Shown here in pieces: positions 1 through 12,000 of a DNA stretch of 64,000 nt. Location of the stretch: the NCBI RefSeq assembly GCF_932526225.1, contig NC_064039.1, forward strand, positions 620,001-684,000, written 5' to 3'. The stretch's first letter is position 1; each line of letters starts with the position of its first letter. Both the position numbers and the translations under genes were made by a program. The DNA comes from Nematostella vectensis (Eukaryota; Cnidaria; Anthozoa; Actiniaria; Edwardsiidae). Under the pieces are notes generated by a model that was not told the DNA's origin, made no database searches, and saw nothing but the letters and a program-made list of their open reading frames with translations.

Positions 1-3000
1 TTCCGTGCCAACACGGTCCACAAAGCGGACAACAAATCTTGTGACACTGTCTGCTATAGTGTCTCTCTCGTCTTCATCATGGAAACTATCCCAGCCACTG
101 TCAGTTACACTTATGCTTACACTCTCTAAGGATAAACAAATCATCTGGAGTTAGGAAAAACACGCCATTATTTTTTATACACATGCCATTATTTCATATA
201 CCCAATATTTGAATGCTTCTTTCAGGGGGGAGGGGGGGCTCTAAAACTTTAAGGTGTGCTGAGATCACCCCTTTGCCCTTGGATATTTAATGAAAACTCC
301 CTAATGGCAGAATCAAGTCTTTACCTCCACCATTCTGTTTATCCACAGCGAGTGAAGAGCCCTCGACTTCACCACGCCCACCAGCTATGGATCCTGTGAA
401 AGAACAGACATTAGTTAGGGCAAAAAAAAAAAAATACAACACAGTGTTTGAAGTCTTATATTGTATACGAACAATACATCACAGGGCTAGAAGTCTATTG
501 AAGTTTGAAGGATATTGTATACACCACTCTGGAAACAGGCGTTTTGCATGTTAGCCTTATTCTCTGATGAGAAGGTTCAACTCTGTTAATTGACTTCGGT
601 CTTAACCAAGATGCACATTACAGTACCTAGTGATCATACATGGCGAAACGGGGGGTGGGGGGGGGGGGGGGGGGGGCAAAAGCTTCTAGTAACACAAATA
701 AATCCAACAAGTCCGATACTGAGCACAACATGTCTCGATTGTGAATCAAACTTATTTAAGCATATGCAAGAGACCCTCACATCAAACGTGCCCCCTGTGA
801 TTCCCTGAACTAGCACAACATGTCACGATTGTGAATCAAACTTATTTAAGCATATGCAAGAGACCCTCACATCAAACGTGCCCCCTGTGATATGCAAGAG
901 ACCCTCACATCAAACGTGCCCCCTGTGATATGCAAGAGACCCTAACATCAAACGTGCCACCTGTGATATGCAAGAGACCTTAACATCAAACATGCCACCT
1001 GTGATATGCAAGAGACCCTCACATCAAACGTGCCCCCTGTGATATGTAAGAGACCCTCACATCAAACGTGCCCCCTGTGATATGTAAGAGACCCTCACAT
1101 CAAACGTGCCCCCTGTGATATGTAAGAGACCCTCACATCAAACGTGCCCCCTGTGATATGCAAGGGACCCTCACATCAAACGTGCCCCCTGTGACATGCA
1201 AGAGACCTTAACATCAAACGTGCCCCCTGTGATATGCAAGAGATCTTAACATCAAACGTGCCCCCTGTGATATGCAAGAGACCCTAACATCAAACGTGCC
1301 CCCTGTGATATGCAAGAGACCCTAACATCAAACGTGCCCCCTGTGATATGCAAGAGACCCTCACATCAAACGTGCCCCCTGTGATATGCAAGAGATCTTA
1401 ACATCAAACGTGCCCCCTGTGATATGCAAGAGACCCTAACATCAAACGTGCCCCCTGTGACATGCAAGAGACCTTAACATCAAACGTGCCCCCTGTGATA
1501 TGCAAGAGATCTTAACATCAAACGTGCCCCCTGTGATATGCAAGAGACCCTAACATCAAACGTGCCCCCTGTGATATGCAAGAGACCCTAACATCAAACG
1601 TGCCCCCTGTGATATGCAAGAGATCTTAACATCAAACGTGCCCCCTGTGATATGCAAGAGATCTTAACATCAAACGTGCCCCCTGTGATATGCAAGAGAC
1701 CCTAACATCAAACGTGCCCCCTGTGATATGCAAGAGACCCTAACATCAAACGTGCCCCCTGTTATATGCAAGAGATCTTAACATCAAACGTGCCCCCTGT
1801 GATATGCAAGAGATCTTAACATCAAACGTGCCCCCTGTGATATGCAAGAGATCTTAACATGAAACATGCCCCTTGTGATATGCAAGAGATCTTAACATCA
1901 AACGTGCCCCCTGTGATATGCAAGAGATCTTAACATCAAACGTGCCCCCTGTGATATGCAAGAGAACCTAACATCAAACGTGCCCCCTGTGATATACAAG
2001 AGACCCTAACATCAAACGTGCCCCCTGTGATATGCAAGAGACCCTCACATCAAACGTGCCCCCTGTGATATGCAAGAGACCCTAACATCAAACGTGCCCC
2101 CTGTGATATGCAAGAGACCCTAACATCAAACGTGCCCCCTGTGATATGCAAGAGACCCTAACATCAAACGTGCCCCCTGTGATATACAAGAGACCCTCAA
2201 ATCAAACGTGCCCCCTGTGATATGCAAGAGACCCTAACATCAAACGTGCCCCCTGTGATATGCAAGAGATCTTAACATCAAACATGCCCCCTGTGATATG
2301 CAAGAGATCTTAACATCAAACATGCCCCCTGTGATATGCAAGAGATCTTAACATCAAACGTGCCCCCTGTGATATGTAAGAGACCCTCACATCAAACGTG
2401 CCCCCTGTGATATGCAAGAGATCTTAACATCAAACGTGCCCCCTGTGATATGCAAGAGATCTTAACATCAAACGTGCCCCCTGTGATATGCAAGAGATCT
2501 TAACATCAAACGTGCCTCCTGTGATATGTAAGAGAACCTCACATCAAACGTGCCCCCTGTGATATGCAAGAGACCCTAACATCAAACGTGCCCCCTGTGA
2601 TATGCAAGAGACCCTAACATCAAACGTGCCCCCTGTGATATGCAAGAGACCCTAACATCAAACGTGCCCCCTGTGACATGCAAGAGACCCTCACATCAAA
2701 CGTGCCCCCTGTGATATGCAAGAGACCCTAACATCAAACATGCCCCCTGTGATATGCAAGAGACACTAACATCAAACGTGCCCCCTGTGATATGCAAGAG
2801 ACCCTAACATCAAACGTGCCCCCTGTGATATGCAAGAGACCCTAACATCAAACATGCCCCCTGTGATATGCAAGAGACCCTCACATCAAACGTGCCCCCT
2901 GTGATATGCAAGAGACCCTAACATCAAACGTGCCCCCTGTGATATGTAAGAGACCCTCACATCAAACGTGCCCCCTGTGATATGCAAGAGATCTTAACAT

Positions 3001-6000
3001 CAAACGTGCCCCCTGTGATATGCAAGAGATCTTAACATCAAACGTGCCCCCTGTGATATGCAAGAGATCTTAACATCAAACGTGCCTCCTGTGATATGTA
3101 AGAGAACCTCACATCAAACGTGCCCCCTGTGATATGCAAGAGACCCTAACATCAAACGTGCCCCCTGTGATATGCAAGAGACCCTAACATCAAACGTGCC
3201 CCCTGTGATATGCAAGAGACCCTAACATCAAACGTGCCCCCTGTGACATGCAAGAGACCCTCACATCAAACGTGCCCCCTGTGATATGCAAGAGACCCTA
3301 ACATCAAACATGCCCCCTGTGATATGCAAGAGACCCTAACATCAAACGTGCCCCCTGTGATATGCAAGAGACCCTAACATCAAACGTGCCCCCTGTGATA
3401 TGCAAGAGACCCTAACATCAAACATGCCCCTTGTGATATGCAAGAGACCCTCACATCAAACGTGCCCCCTGTGATATGCAAGAGACCCTAACATCAAACG
3501 TGCCCCCTGTGATATGCAAGAGACCCTCACATCAAATGTGCCCCCTGTGATATGCAAGAGATCTTAACATCAAACGTGCCCCCTGTGTTATGCAAGAGAC
3601 CCTAACATCAAACGTGCCCCCTGTTATATGAAAGAGATCTTAACATGAAACGTGCCCCCTGTGATATGCAAGAGATCTTAACATCAAACGTGCCCCCTGT
3701 GATATGCAAGAGACCCTAACATCAAACGTGCCCCCTGTGATATACAAGAGACCCTCAAATCAAACGTGCCCCCTGTGATATGCAAGAGACCCTAACATCA
3801 AACGTGCCCCCTGTGATATGCAAGAGATCTTAACATCAAACGTGCCCCCTGTGATATGCAAGAGATCTTAACATCAAACGTGCCCCCTGTGATATGCAAG
3901 AGAACCTAACATCAAACGTGCCCCCTGTGATATACAAGAGACCCAAACATCAAACGTGCCCCCTGTGATATGCAAGAGACCCTAACATCAAACGTGCCCC
4001 CTGTGATATGCAAGAGACCCTAACATCAAACGTGCCCCCTGTGATATGCAAGAGACCCTAACATCAAACGTGCCCCCTGTGATATGCAAGAGACCCTAAC
4101 ATCAAACGTGCCCCCTGTGATATGCAAGAGATCCTAACATCAAACGTGCCCCCTGTGATATGCAAGAGACCCTCAAATCAAACGTGCCCCCTGTGATATG
4201 CAAGAGACCCTCACATCAAACGTGCCCCCTGTGATATGCAAGAGACCCTAACATCAAACGTGCCCCCTGTGATATGCAAGAGACCCTCACATCAAACGTG
4301 CCCCCTGTGATATGCAAGAGACCCTCACATCAAACGTGCCCCCTGTGATATGCAAGAAACCATCACATCAAACGTGCCCCCTGTGATTCCCTGAACTAGT
4401 ACTAAAAAGGGCTCTCACCTGCCATAGATGTACTCAACCCCCCGGCACTGTGGGGTGGCTGAGTGTTTGGCGTTTTGGAAGGCATCATCTCACATGCATT
4501 AAGAGGAATTCTCATGTAGACCATGCGGTTGGCATAATGTATGGCCTGGCTGTAGACTATGCTCTCCTCGCTTGAGATCAGGTTATCTCGTTCCTCTTGC
4601 TTCATAGTTGCCCATTTTTTTATCTGAAAATAGGCTTATTATAAGCAGTGTTTTTTAAATATATCCAAGCAATTACCCCCTACTGAGCAATTCCAATTCA
4701 ACAAGACTGCTCTTGGTTTTGTCCCCAGAGCTTCACGTCTCTCAGTTAATGACAAGTCAAGGTCGGTGTAAACTCAAGCTACTTAGCATACAGTAGTTGC
4801 ATTTGAGAATGGAATCATCGTAACAGATAAACCAGATACTATAAGGAGTCTAGTGGTGCCAAGAAAACATCTGAGATCTCCGAGGGAATCAAATTAATCA
4901 TTACTTCTCAATTACCTGCTCTGCAGCAATGTCCAATGCGTTAGGTGCCGCCTTAAATGGCGGTGACTTGGGCGGTTTAAGAGTAACCTTACTCTCACTA
5001 TCTGAAGAATCTCTTGATTCTTTGCTGAGCATATTCTCCTTGCCAGTAAAGCTCCTGTGCTTTGCTGAGGGAGTCAGGCTGCTGCGCGATGACCGGTCGG
5101 GTTTTTCTAGGGTGTCCTCGGCAACAGCTCGTGGTGCCTCTTCCACAATGTACAGTTGCTTGATCTGGGTCTGAACATCCGTGTAAAAGGCTTCCTCCCA
5201 AAACTGCTGCTTTTCCCAAATGGGGTGGTCTTGCACACATGTGTAGGCAAACTGCATGCAGCCTGTTGCTAGTTTCTGATACAAACATTTACATTTACAT
5301 TTAGCATAAAATAATAAAACTTTTTAAAACATAGTACTAGGAAAACACTCTAAATTCACTATTACTTTTTTTAGAATACCTAGAATACTATAAGTTCCAT
5401 ACGGTACTAGTAACAGGTCACTCCATCAATAGCTTCATCCTCTACATACCCTGCAGAACGTAGATGTCAAGGGCAACAAGGCTGCAGCAACTGCGGTGTT
5501 ATCCATGCTTGCATCCTCTTGCAGGGCGTTATTCATCAGTCGGACCACCAAGTCAAACTGGTCATGTTCAAGGACAGACCTGTTTTGCTTGGCTCGTAAT
5601 GACAGCTCATGGCAAAGGGCCAGCTGCGCCCCTTTGGACTTTAAGGACCTCAGCACAGAGGGCAACGCCTTGGGAAAAAAGAAATCACCAATTTAAGGCA
5701 TTATTATTCTAATAACAGATAGAGGAGATAGAGGAGACAGGTTAGGAAACCTAGCAAGCTTTAAAGGACAGAAACAATAGGCGCTTTCAGATGTTAAACA
5801 ACCCTGAATACAGTACAAGAAAAAATACAGTACAAGAAAACATGGACAAGATTCATGAATATGAATATTTGGACAAAAAATACACTATTTTTAATAACTT
5901 TCTTTTAATCTTTGTCTTTCGCACTTTTGCATATTTTATCACAATCACATCATTACAAGTATAAAAAAATGAAAGAATAAAAATAATATTGGTGTTGATC

Positions 6001-9000
6001 TGTGATTCAAAGACAGCATATACAGTAGTAAACAGTGGCTACTGAATCAACAGAGCTTATTTGATGTACCTCCTGTTATTACACAACTGACATATAAATT
6101 AGACAGTAATGCCTTTGAAAGGAGGGAAATAAAATGCCCAATATGGGGCCTTGCGCTAAGAGATCACATGACTTTAAGGGTGGCAAACTAGTGTGCGCTC
6201 AGCCTTTTAGCTGCAAAATAACATCAACAAAAAGCAACTTATTTACTGCTTATGAAAAAAGCCAGAATTCTTATTTTTTCAGAAAGGGTTTAGTTTTAGT
6301 TTAGTTTAGTTTAGTTTTATTTGAAGATTTTATTTTTTAGTCATTTTCTGGTGTGATGGGCACAGTCATTTCTGATTTTGTTTGTTTGATTATTTCGTTT
6401 TGAATTTGCTACCCAGAAAGGTCATGTGATCTCTTGGTGCAAGTCCCTTATTGGTAATAAGCTTGCTACATAAATGATCTGTTTTCAACAGGGAAAATTC
6501 AAACTGAAAAGCAAAGATGCTATCCATGTATCCATGTATGTTAGCAGTCAAAGGTCTCCTACAATGACACACTTAACACTTTGGCCACCTGTGAATCCAC
6601 AAGCCAGCTTGGGCTATAACTCATAATCATGGTGGATTCTAAAGCTTGCAGGGCGTGGCCAGGGGGGGCGGCCAAGCCACATCCCTCCCCCAAGCAGCCA
6701 AAAATACAGTAAATGTATGAGACATTATATAAAATACAGGAGAAAATGTCTTGAAAGGGCCTTTTGGGCCCCCTCCTGTTAAAAATCATGGCTAAGCCGC
6801 TGGTTTGCCCTAACAACAAGACCTAGTGGTCTAAATGAGAGGGGTGCACTCTTCAAGGGCTAACCTTTCTGGCTTCTGATATCTTGTTGTCAAAAATGTA
6901 TGACACACAGTCCTTGAGAACCTCAAGCTTTCGCCCTGCCATGTAGTGCTGTTGCCGACTGGTGAATCCCCGCCCACAAGGCACAATTTCTGGGTCAGGT
7001 CGGACAATGGTGAATTCCTCCTGATTTCCTTCTTCTTTGATGAACTGGTCAATAATAGAGGCATCAAGTGCAGGAAAAAACTCTCTCCTTGCACCATCTG
7101 CTTCTCTGGCTAGAGTCAAGGTATTCAGACTTTTCTGCAGGTTGTCATCCAGTTGATCACTAGATGGCTCCTGTCATGTAAAAACACAGTGTGTTACTTG
7201 GTACATAAGGTAAATGATTGATTACAAGGGATCATGTCATGTAAAACCATAGTGTGTTACTTGGTACATAAGGTAAATGATTGACTACAAGGGGTCTTGT
7301 CATGTAAAACCATGGTGTTTTACTTGGTACATAAGGTAAATGATTGATTACAAGGGATCATGTCATGTAAACATGGTGTGTTACTTGGTACATAAGGTAA
7401 ATGATTGATTACAAGGGATCATGTCATATAAAACCATAGTGTGTTACTTGGTACATAAGGTAAATGATTGATTACAAGGGATCATGTCATGTTAAACCAT
7501 GGTGTGTTACTTGGTATATATGGTAAATGATTGATTACAAGGGATCATGTCATGTAAAACCATAGTGTTTTACTTGGTACATAAGGTAAATGATTGATTA
7601 CAAGGGATCATATCATGTAAAACCATGGTGTTTTACTTGGTACATAAGGTAAATGATTGATTACAAGGGATCATGTCATGTAAAAGCACAGTGTTTTACT
7701 TGGTACATAAGGTAAATGATTGATTACAAGGGATCATGTCATGTAAAACCATAGTGTGTTACTTGGTAGATAAGGTAAATGATTGATTACAAGGGATCAT
7801 GTCATGTAAAAGCATAGTGTTTTACTTGGTACATATGGTAAATGATTGATTACAAGGGATCATGTCATGTAAAACCATAGTGTGTTACTTGGTACATATG
7901 GTAAATGATTGATTACAAGGGATCATGTCATGTAAAACCATAGTGTGTTACTTGGTAGATAAGGTAAATGATTGATTACAAGGGATCATGTCATGGAAAA
8001 ACATAGTAAGGGAGGACGGGGCAGTGCTATGTATTCATTTGGTGGGGGGAACTTGGATTTTACACCCCCCCTCTACCCCCCAATTATTTCTTCTAGAATT
8101 GAAGTCCAAGTATGGATGTAGGGACTGCCCCATTAGACTGACTACTGGATGGTTCTTGATTCTTGTCCTGTATATCTTGTCATATCACAGGAAAGAATGG
8201 TACAGTATGACTAGAAAATCTACAGACAAGATGTAGAAACACTAGGTAGGAAGAATGTAGGTAGAATACACACACATGAAATTATAAAAAAAAATGCTTA
8301 CTGAATTGTTCCAATATAAAACCATATGTTATCATAAACAGGGCTGGAATTACGTGCTTGTGCGGAAGCGCGTAATTTGGCTTTTTCCGCGTAATCCACA
8401 AATTTCCGCGTAATCCCGCGTAATTTGGCTTTTTCGGCATAATCCACAAATTTCCGCGTAACCCCGCGTAATTTGGCTAAATTTTGAAAGACAAAACATT
8501 TAATTGCACATCTGATTTGTCCTTTTAGGGTTGTTACCTCTATTTCTCGTGAAAAAAGAGAAATATTCTTCGTAAGAGTGCGATATTTCGAACTGAATTT
8601 CCAAAAACAAATAAAATGACTAGGCATTCTTTGCTAAACCACGAGAGCCTAGGACTAATAATAAAATACTTTTTTTTAATTGGCTGGTGGCTAGGAGCCA
8701 ATGAAAACTCGCCTATGATATTTTCACGCAAAAAATTAACCTTTTCAAGTTATTTCGTGCTTTCCTTCGGTACAAAATGTTGTTTGGGCGTAACAGTTGA
8801 TATTCCGTGTAATTTAGCGCGTAATTCAGTAAAGAATCCCACAAAATTTAGATTTTTAAAGAAAAATGGATTGCAAAATCTTGCGTAATTTAGCGCGTAA
8901 TGATAGATTTTCCGCGTAATTTAGCACGTAATTTAGCCAAGAATCTCACGTAATTTTGAGTTTTTTCCGCGAAATTCTAGAAGCCCTGCATAAACCAACA

Positions 9001-12000
9001 AACAAACATGTAATTTAAAGGATACTTACATTCTCAAATAACTGTTGAGCTATCTGCTGAATGTTTGCCAGTATTTCCCCATCATTGTCACATTCACTTG
9101 TTATCATTGTTTCCACTTCAGCTGTGAGCTGCGGAGAGAACAAGGGAACAACTTAAGTCACTACAAGCAAAAAAAGTAGAAACAAAGACGTAAATTACAT
9201 CAAAATCAAATGCAAAAAGGCTACTTGGCTTTCTATATAAAAGGGGAAGGGGTTCTAAGAGAGATCACAATTTCATCCCTAAAAATACCCAGAATAAAAA
9301 AAATCATACTCAATTACATACTCCTCTTTATAAATTCCCTGATTTTAATGAGTTAACATTCCCTTGACACCATTTTCGTTTATTTTAAGTTTTAATAATA
9401 GAATTTATCAATGCTGGGTTAAATGCTCAGCCCAGAAAACAAAACCAAAAAATATCCCACAGCTTTCTAGCCCCCCCCCAAAAAAAAAAATGGCAAACTT
9501 TTTTGACACCATCAATGTCACTCTTGTATCTACAGCTGTGATGACTATAACTATTGCAACATTTCACTGGGGTAACCACCGTAAAAAAAAAACAAAAACA
9601 AGGTAACCACGGTCACAACTCTGCGGTCGGATGCTGTAACATCAGCAAAAAAGTCTGCCTTATGGAAAACATAGTTTCAATTAGAACAGCATTCTAATTG
9701 ATATGCAAGCAATTGCTAATCTCAAAGGTTTTCTGTGAACGTTTCTTTCTGGAAGGACAAAATTGTTTGTCTATCTAAATGAATAGAAATAATCGGACAA
9801 CAAGCTTAGCAAGCAAGTTGAGTATTTCAGTTTCTGTTAATAAACATAGGATATTTTTTTACAGGTTAATTTGCGATAACAATGGAGTTTTATGCGTAGT
9901 TCAATCTCTAAAAAGGAAAAAAAAATGGTGTTATTTTTTTTTGGAAGGAATGTTAGATTGCTGCTTCTATGAAATTTTAGAAAGATTAGAAATGTTATTT
10001 CGAAAGACATTCTTCGGGAGAAGGAATGTTTGATCTCTAAATATGTATATGCTAAACACTTGATTGTGTGAAGTCAGATAACTTATCTTTACTAGAATCC
10101 ATTTGTTTTTGTAAAGATAAGAAATAGAGGTTGGAAAGGTTATTTCCCGGATTCATTTGTGAATGTAAGATTGTAAATAAAGTTTGGAAAGATTATTTTC
10201 ATGAAAGGATGTTTGAATGCCAAAAATAATCGCTAAACATGTGAATGAGTGAAATGTTGAACAAAATTATCTTGAGGAGTCTATTTCTCTGTATGTAAAG
10301 ACTAAAAATAGATTGGGAAGACTGTTGTGAAGAAACTTTCAATCGCTAAATGTTTACTTGACACATGAATGTGTGAAAAGTCAGATAAATTTGCCTGCGC
10401 GGGAAACAATTTGTAAATAGAAATTTTGGTAAGATTTTATTCAAGAATATTCAAATACTAAAAATAATCACTAGACACGTGAATGTTGAACAAAACTATA
10501 TTGAGGAATCCATTTCTTTGTATGTAAAGACTACAAATATCTTGGAAAGACTGTTTGCATGAAGAAACTATTGATAGCTAAGCGAACGTGTGAAAAGTCT
10601 GACACTTGTCTTCACAGGGATTCATTTGTTGATGTTACATGTAAGATTGTAGATAAAGTTCGGAAAGCTAATTTTGGCGAAAGAATTTTCGAATGCTAAA
10701 AATAACGGCTAAACATGTCCGAAATGTTGAACAAAACTATCTTGAGAAGTCTATTCGTTAAACACGCAAATGTGAAAAACCTCAGACAAGTTGTCTTAAC
10801 GGGGATCCATTTGTTGTTTGTTGTAAAGATTAGAAATAAAGTTCTGAATGACTATTTTCTAGAAAGAATGTCAGAATGCCAAAAATAATCGCTTTCACAT
10901 GTGAAGGAATTTTTGAATGCCAAAAATAATCGCTAAATATGTGAATGTGTGAAAAGTGCGACAACTTGTTTTCTAGAGGATTAATTTGTTGTTGTAAAGA
11001 TTATAAACAAAAAAATAATGATCGCTAAACATGCGAATGTTGACGGAAACACGCAAATTCTGATCAACATTTAAAGAAATAATGGGTAATCCTAAATGAT
11101 TTCTTAAATTCGACTCTTATTTGAAAGTCATCAAATCTTTTATAGTTTCCTCATACACAAATACTAGGATATACTTAGGAAACGTTTTATTCCTAACTAT
11201 TTCTAAAGTCTTTCTAGCTTGGGTGACAATTCAGAAGCAGCTGCTTACACATTTAGCTGTTATCTGTTGTTGGGTTTGAAGTTCAAATCATTCAGTTAGT
11301 AAAGTTACACATTTAGCTGTTATCTGTTGTTGGGTTTGAAGTTCAAATCATTCAGTTAGTAAAGTTACTGCCTCGCCTGTGCAGAACAACTGAAAATCAA
11401 ACTGACTTTTCTTGATATACAATTCAAATCACTCCTTATGTACATTCAGCTCTTACACGGTGCTTAGCTGCTGATTTCGGCCGCGGTTTTATAAATATAA
11501 CCAAACAGGGCACAACACGGCCGACCACGGCAGAAACACGGTTTGCGGAAAAATCCTGGACACGGTTGCTGCGGTTTTGCCTCGGAAAATGTTGCAATAG
11601 TTTTAGTCATCACTGTAAGTACCCTTGTGAGATTAAAGAGTACTCTTGCTGCAATAGTTTTGTACCTGGTCAAACAGATCACAGGTTCTGTATGGGGGTC
11701 CCCTAGTGGCGACAAACTGTGAAAAGGACATGCTCTCCAGCACCTGCAAAAATGAATTCAATTACATAATTCCTTGTACTGTAAATTGAAGATCAGATTC
11801 AGTAATATTCTCAACAATCAATTATCAACAAACCTTTGAAAAAAAGTCATCCCCTATCATCCCTCTTTGCTCCAGGAATCGTGCCTGAAAATACAATAAT
11901 AGCAAAAATAGTTTATGTTTTAGTTTTTGTTTGAATTTGTATACTTTCTGTTACGTCTAGGCCTTCTGTCAACACCACTAACACAGGGGTCAGATCCAGC

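Larger units (their letters stand above)
325..4418. other. SBF intron 16 and flanking exon: content
   Basis: The intron between the exons at 325-393 and 4419-4623 is about 4 kb. It holds a poly-G run near 651-676, a SINE-like segment at about 678-812 and the large 38-bp array. No other coding sequence is seen in it. Confidence 0.6.
9129..11665. other. SBF intron of 2.5 kb: content
   Basis: Most of this intron is a candidate terminal-inverted-repeat element with internal divergent repeats, plus a perfect 60-bp duplication. No coding exon was found between 9129 and 11665. Confidence 0.5.

Noticed and set aside
813-4397. CRISPR-like array
   Set aside because: The repeats are directly tandem with no unique spacers, and the context is an animal intron.
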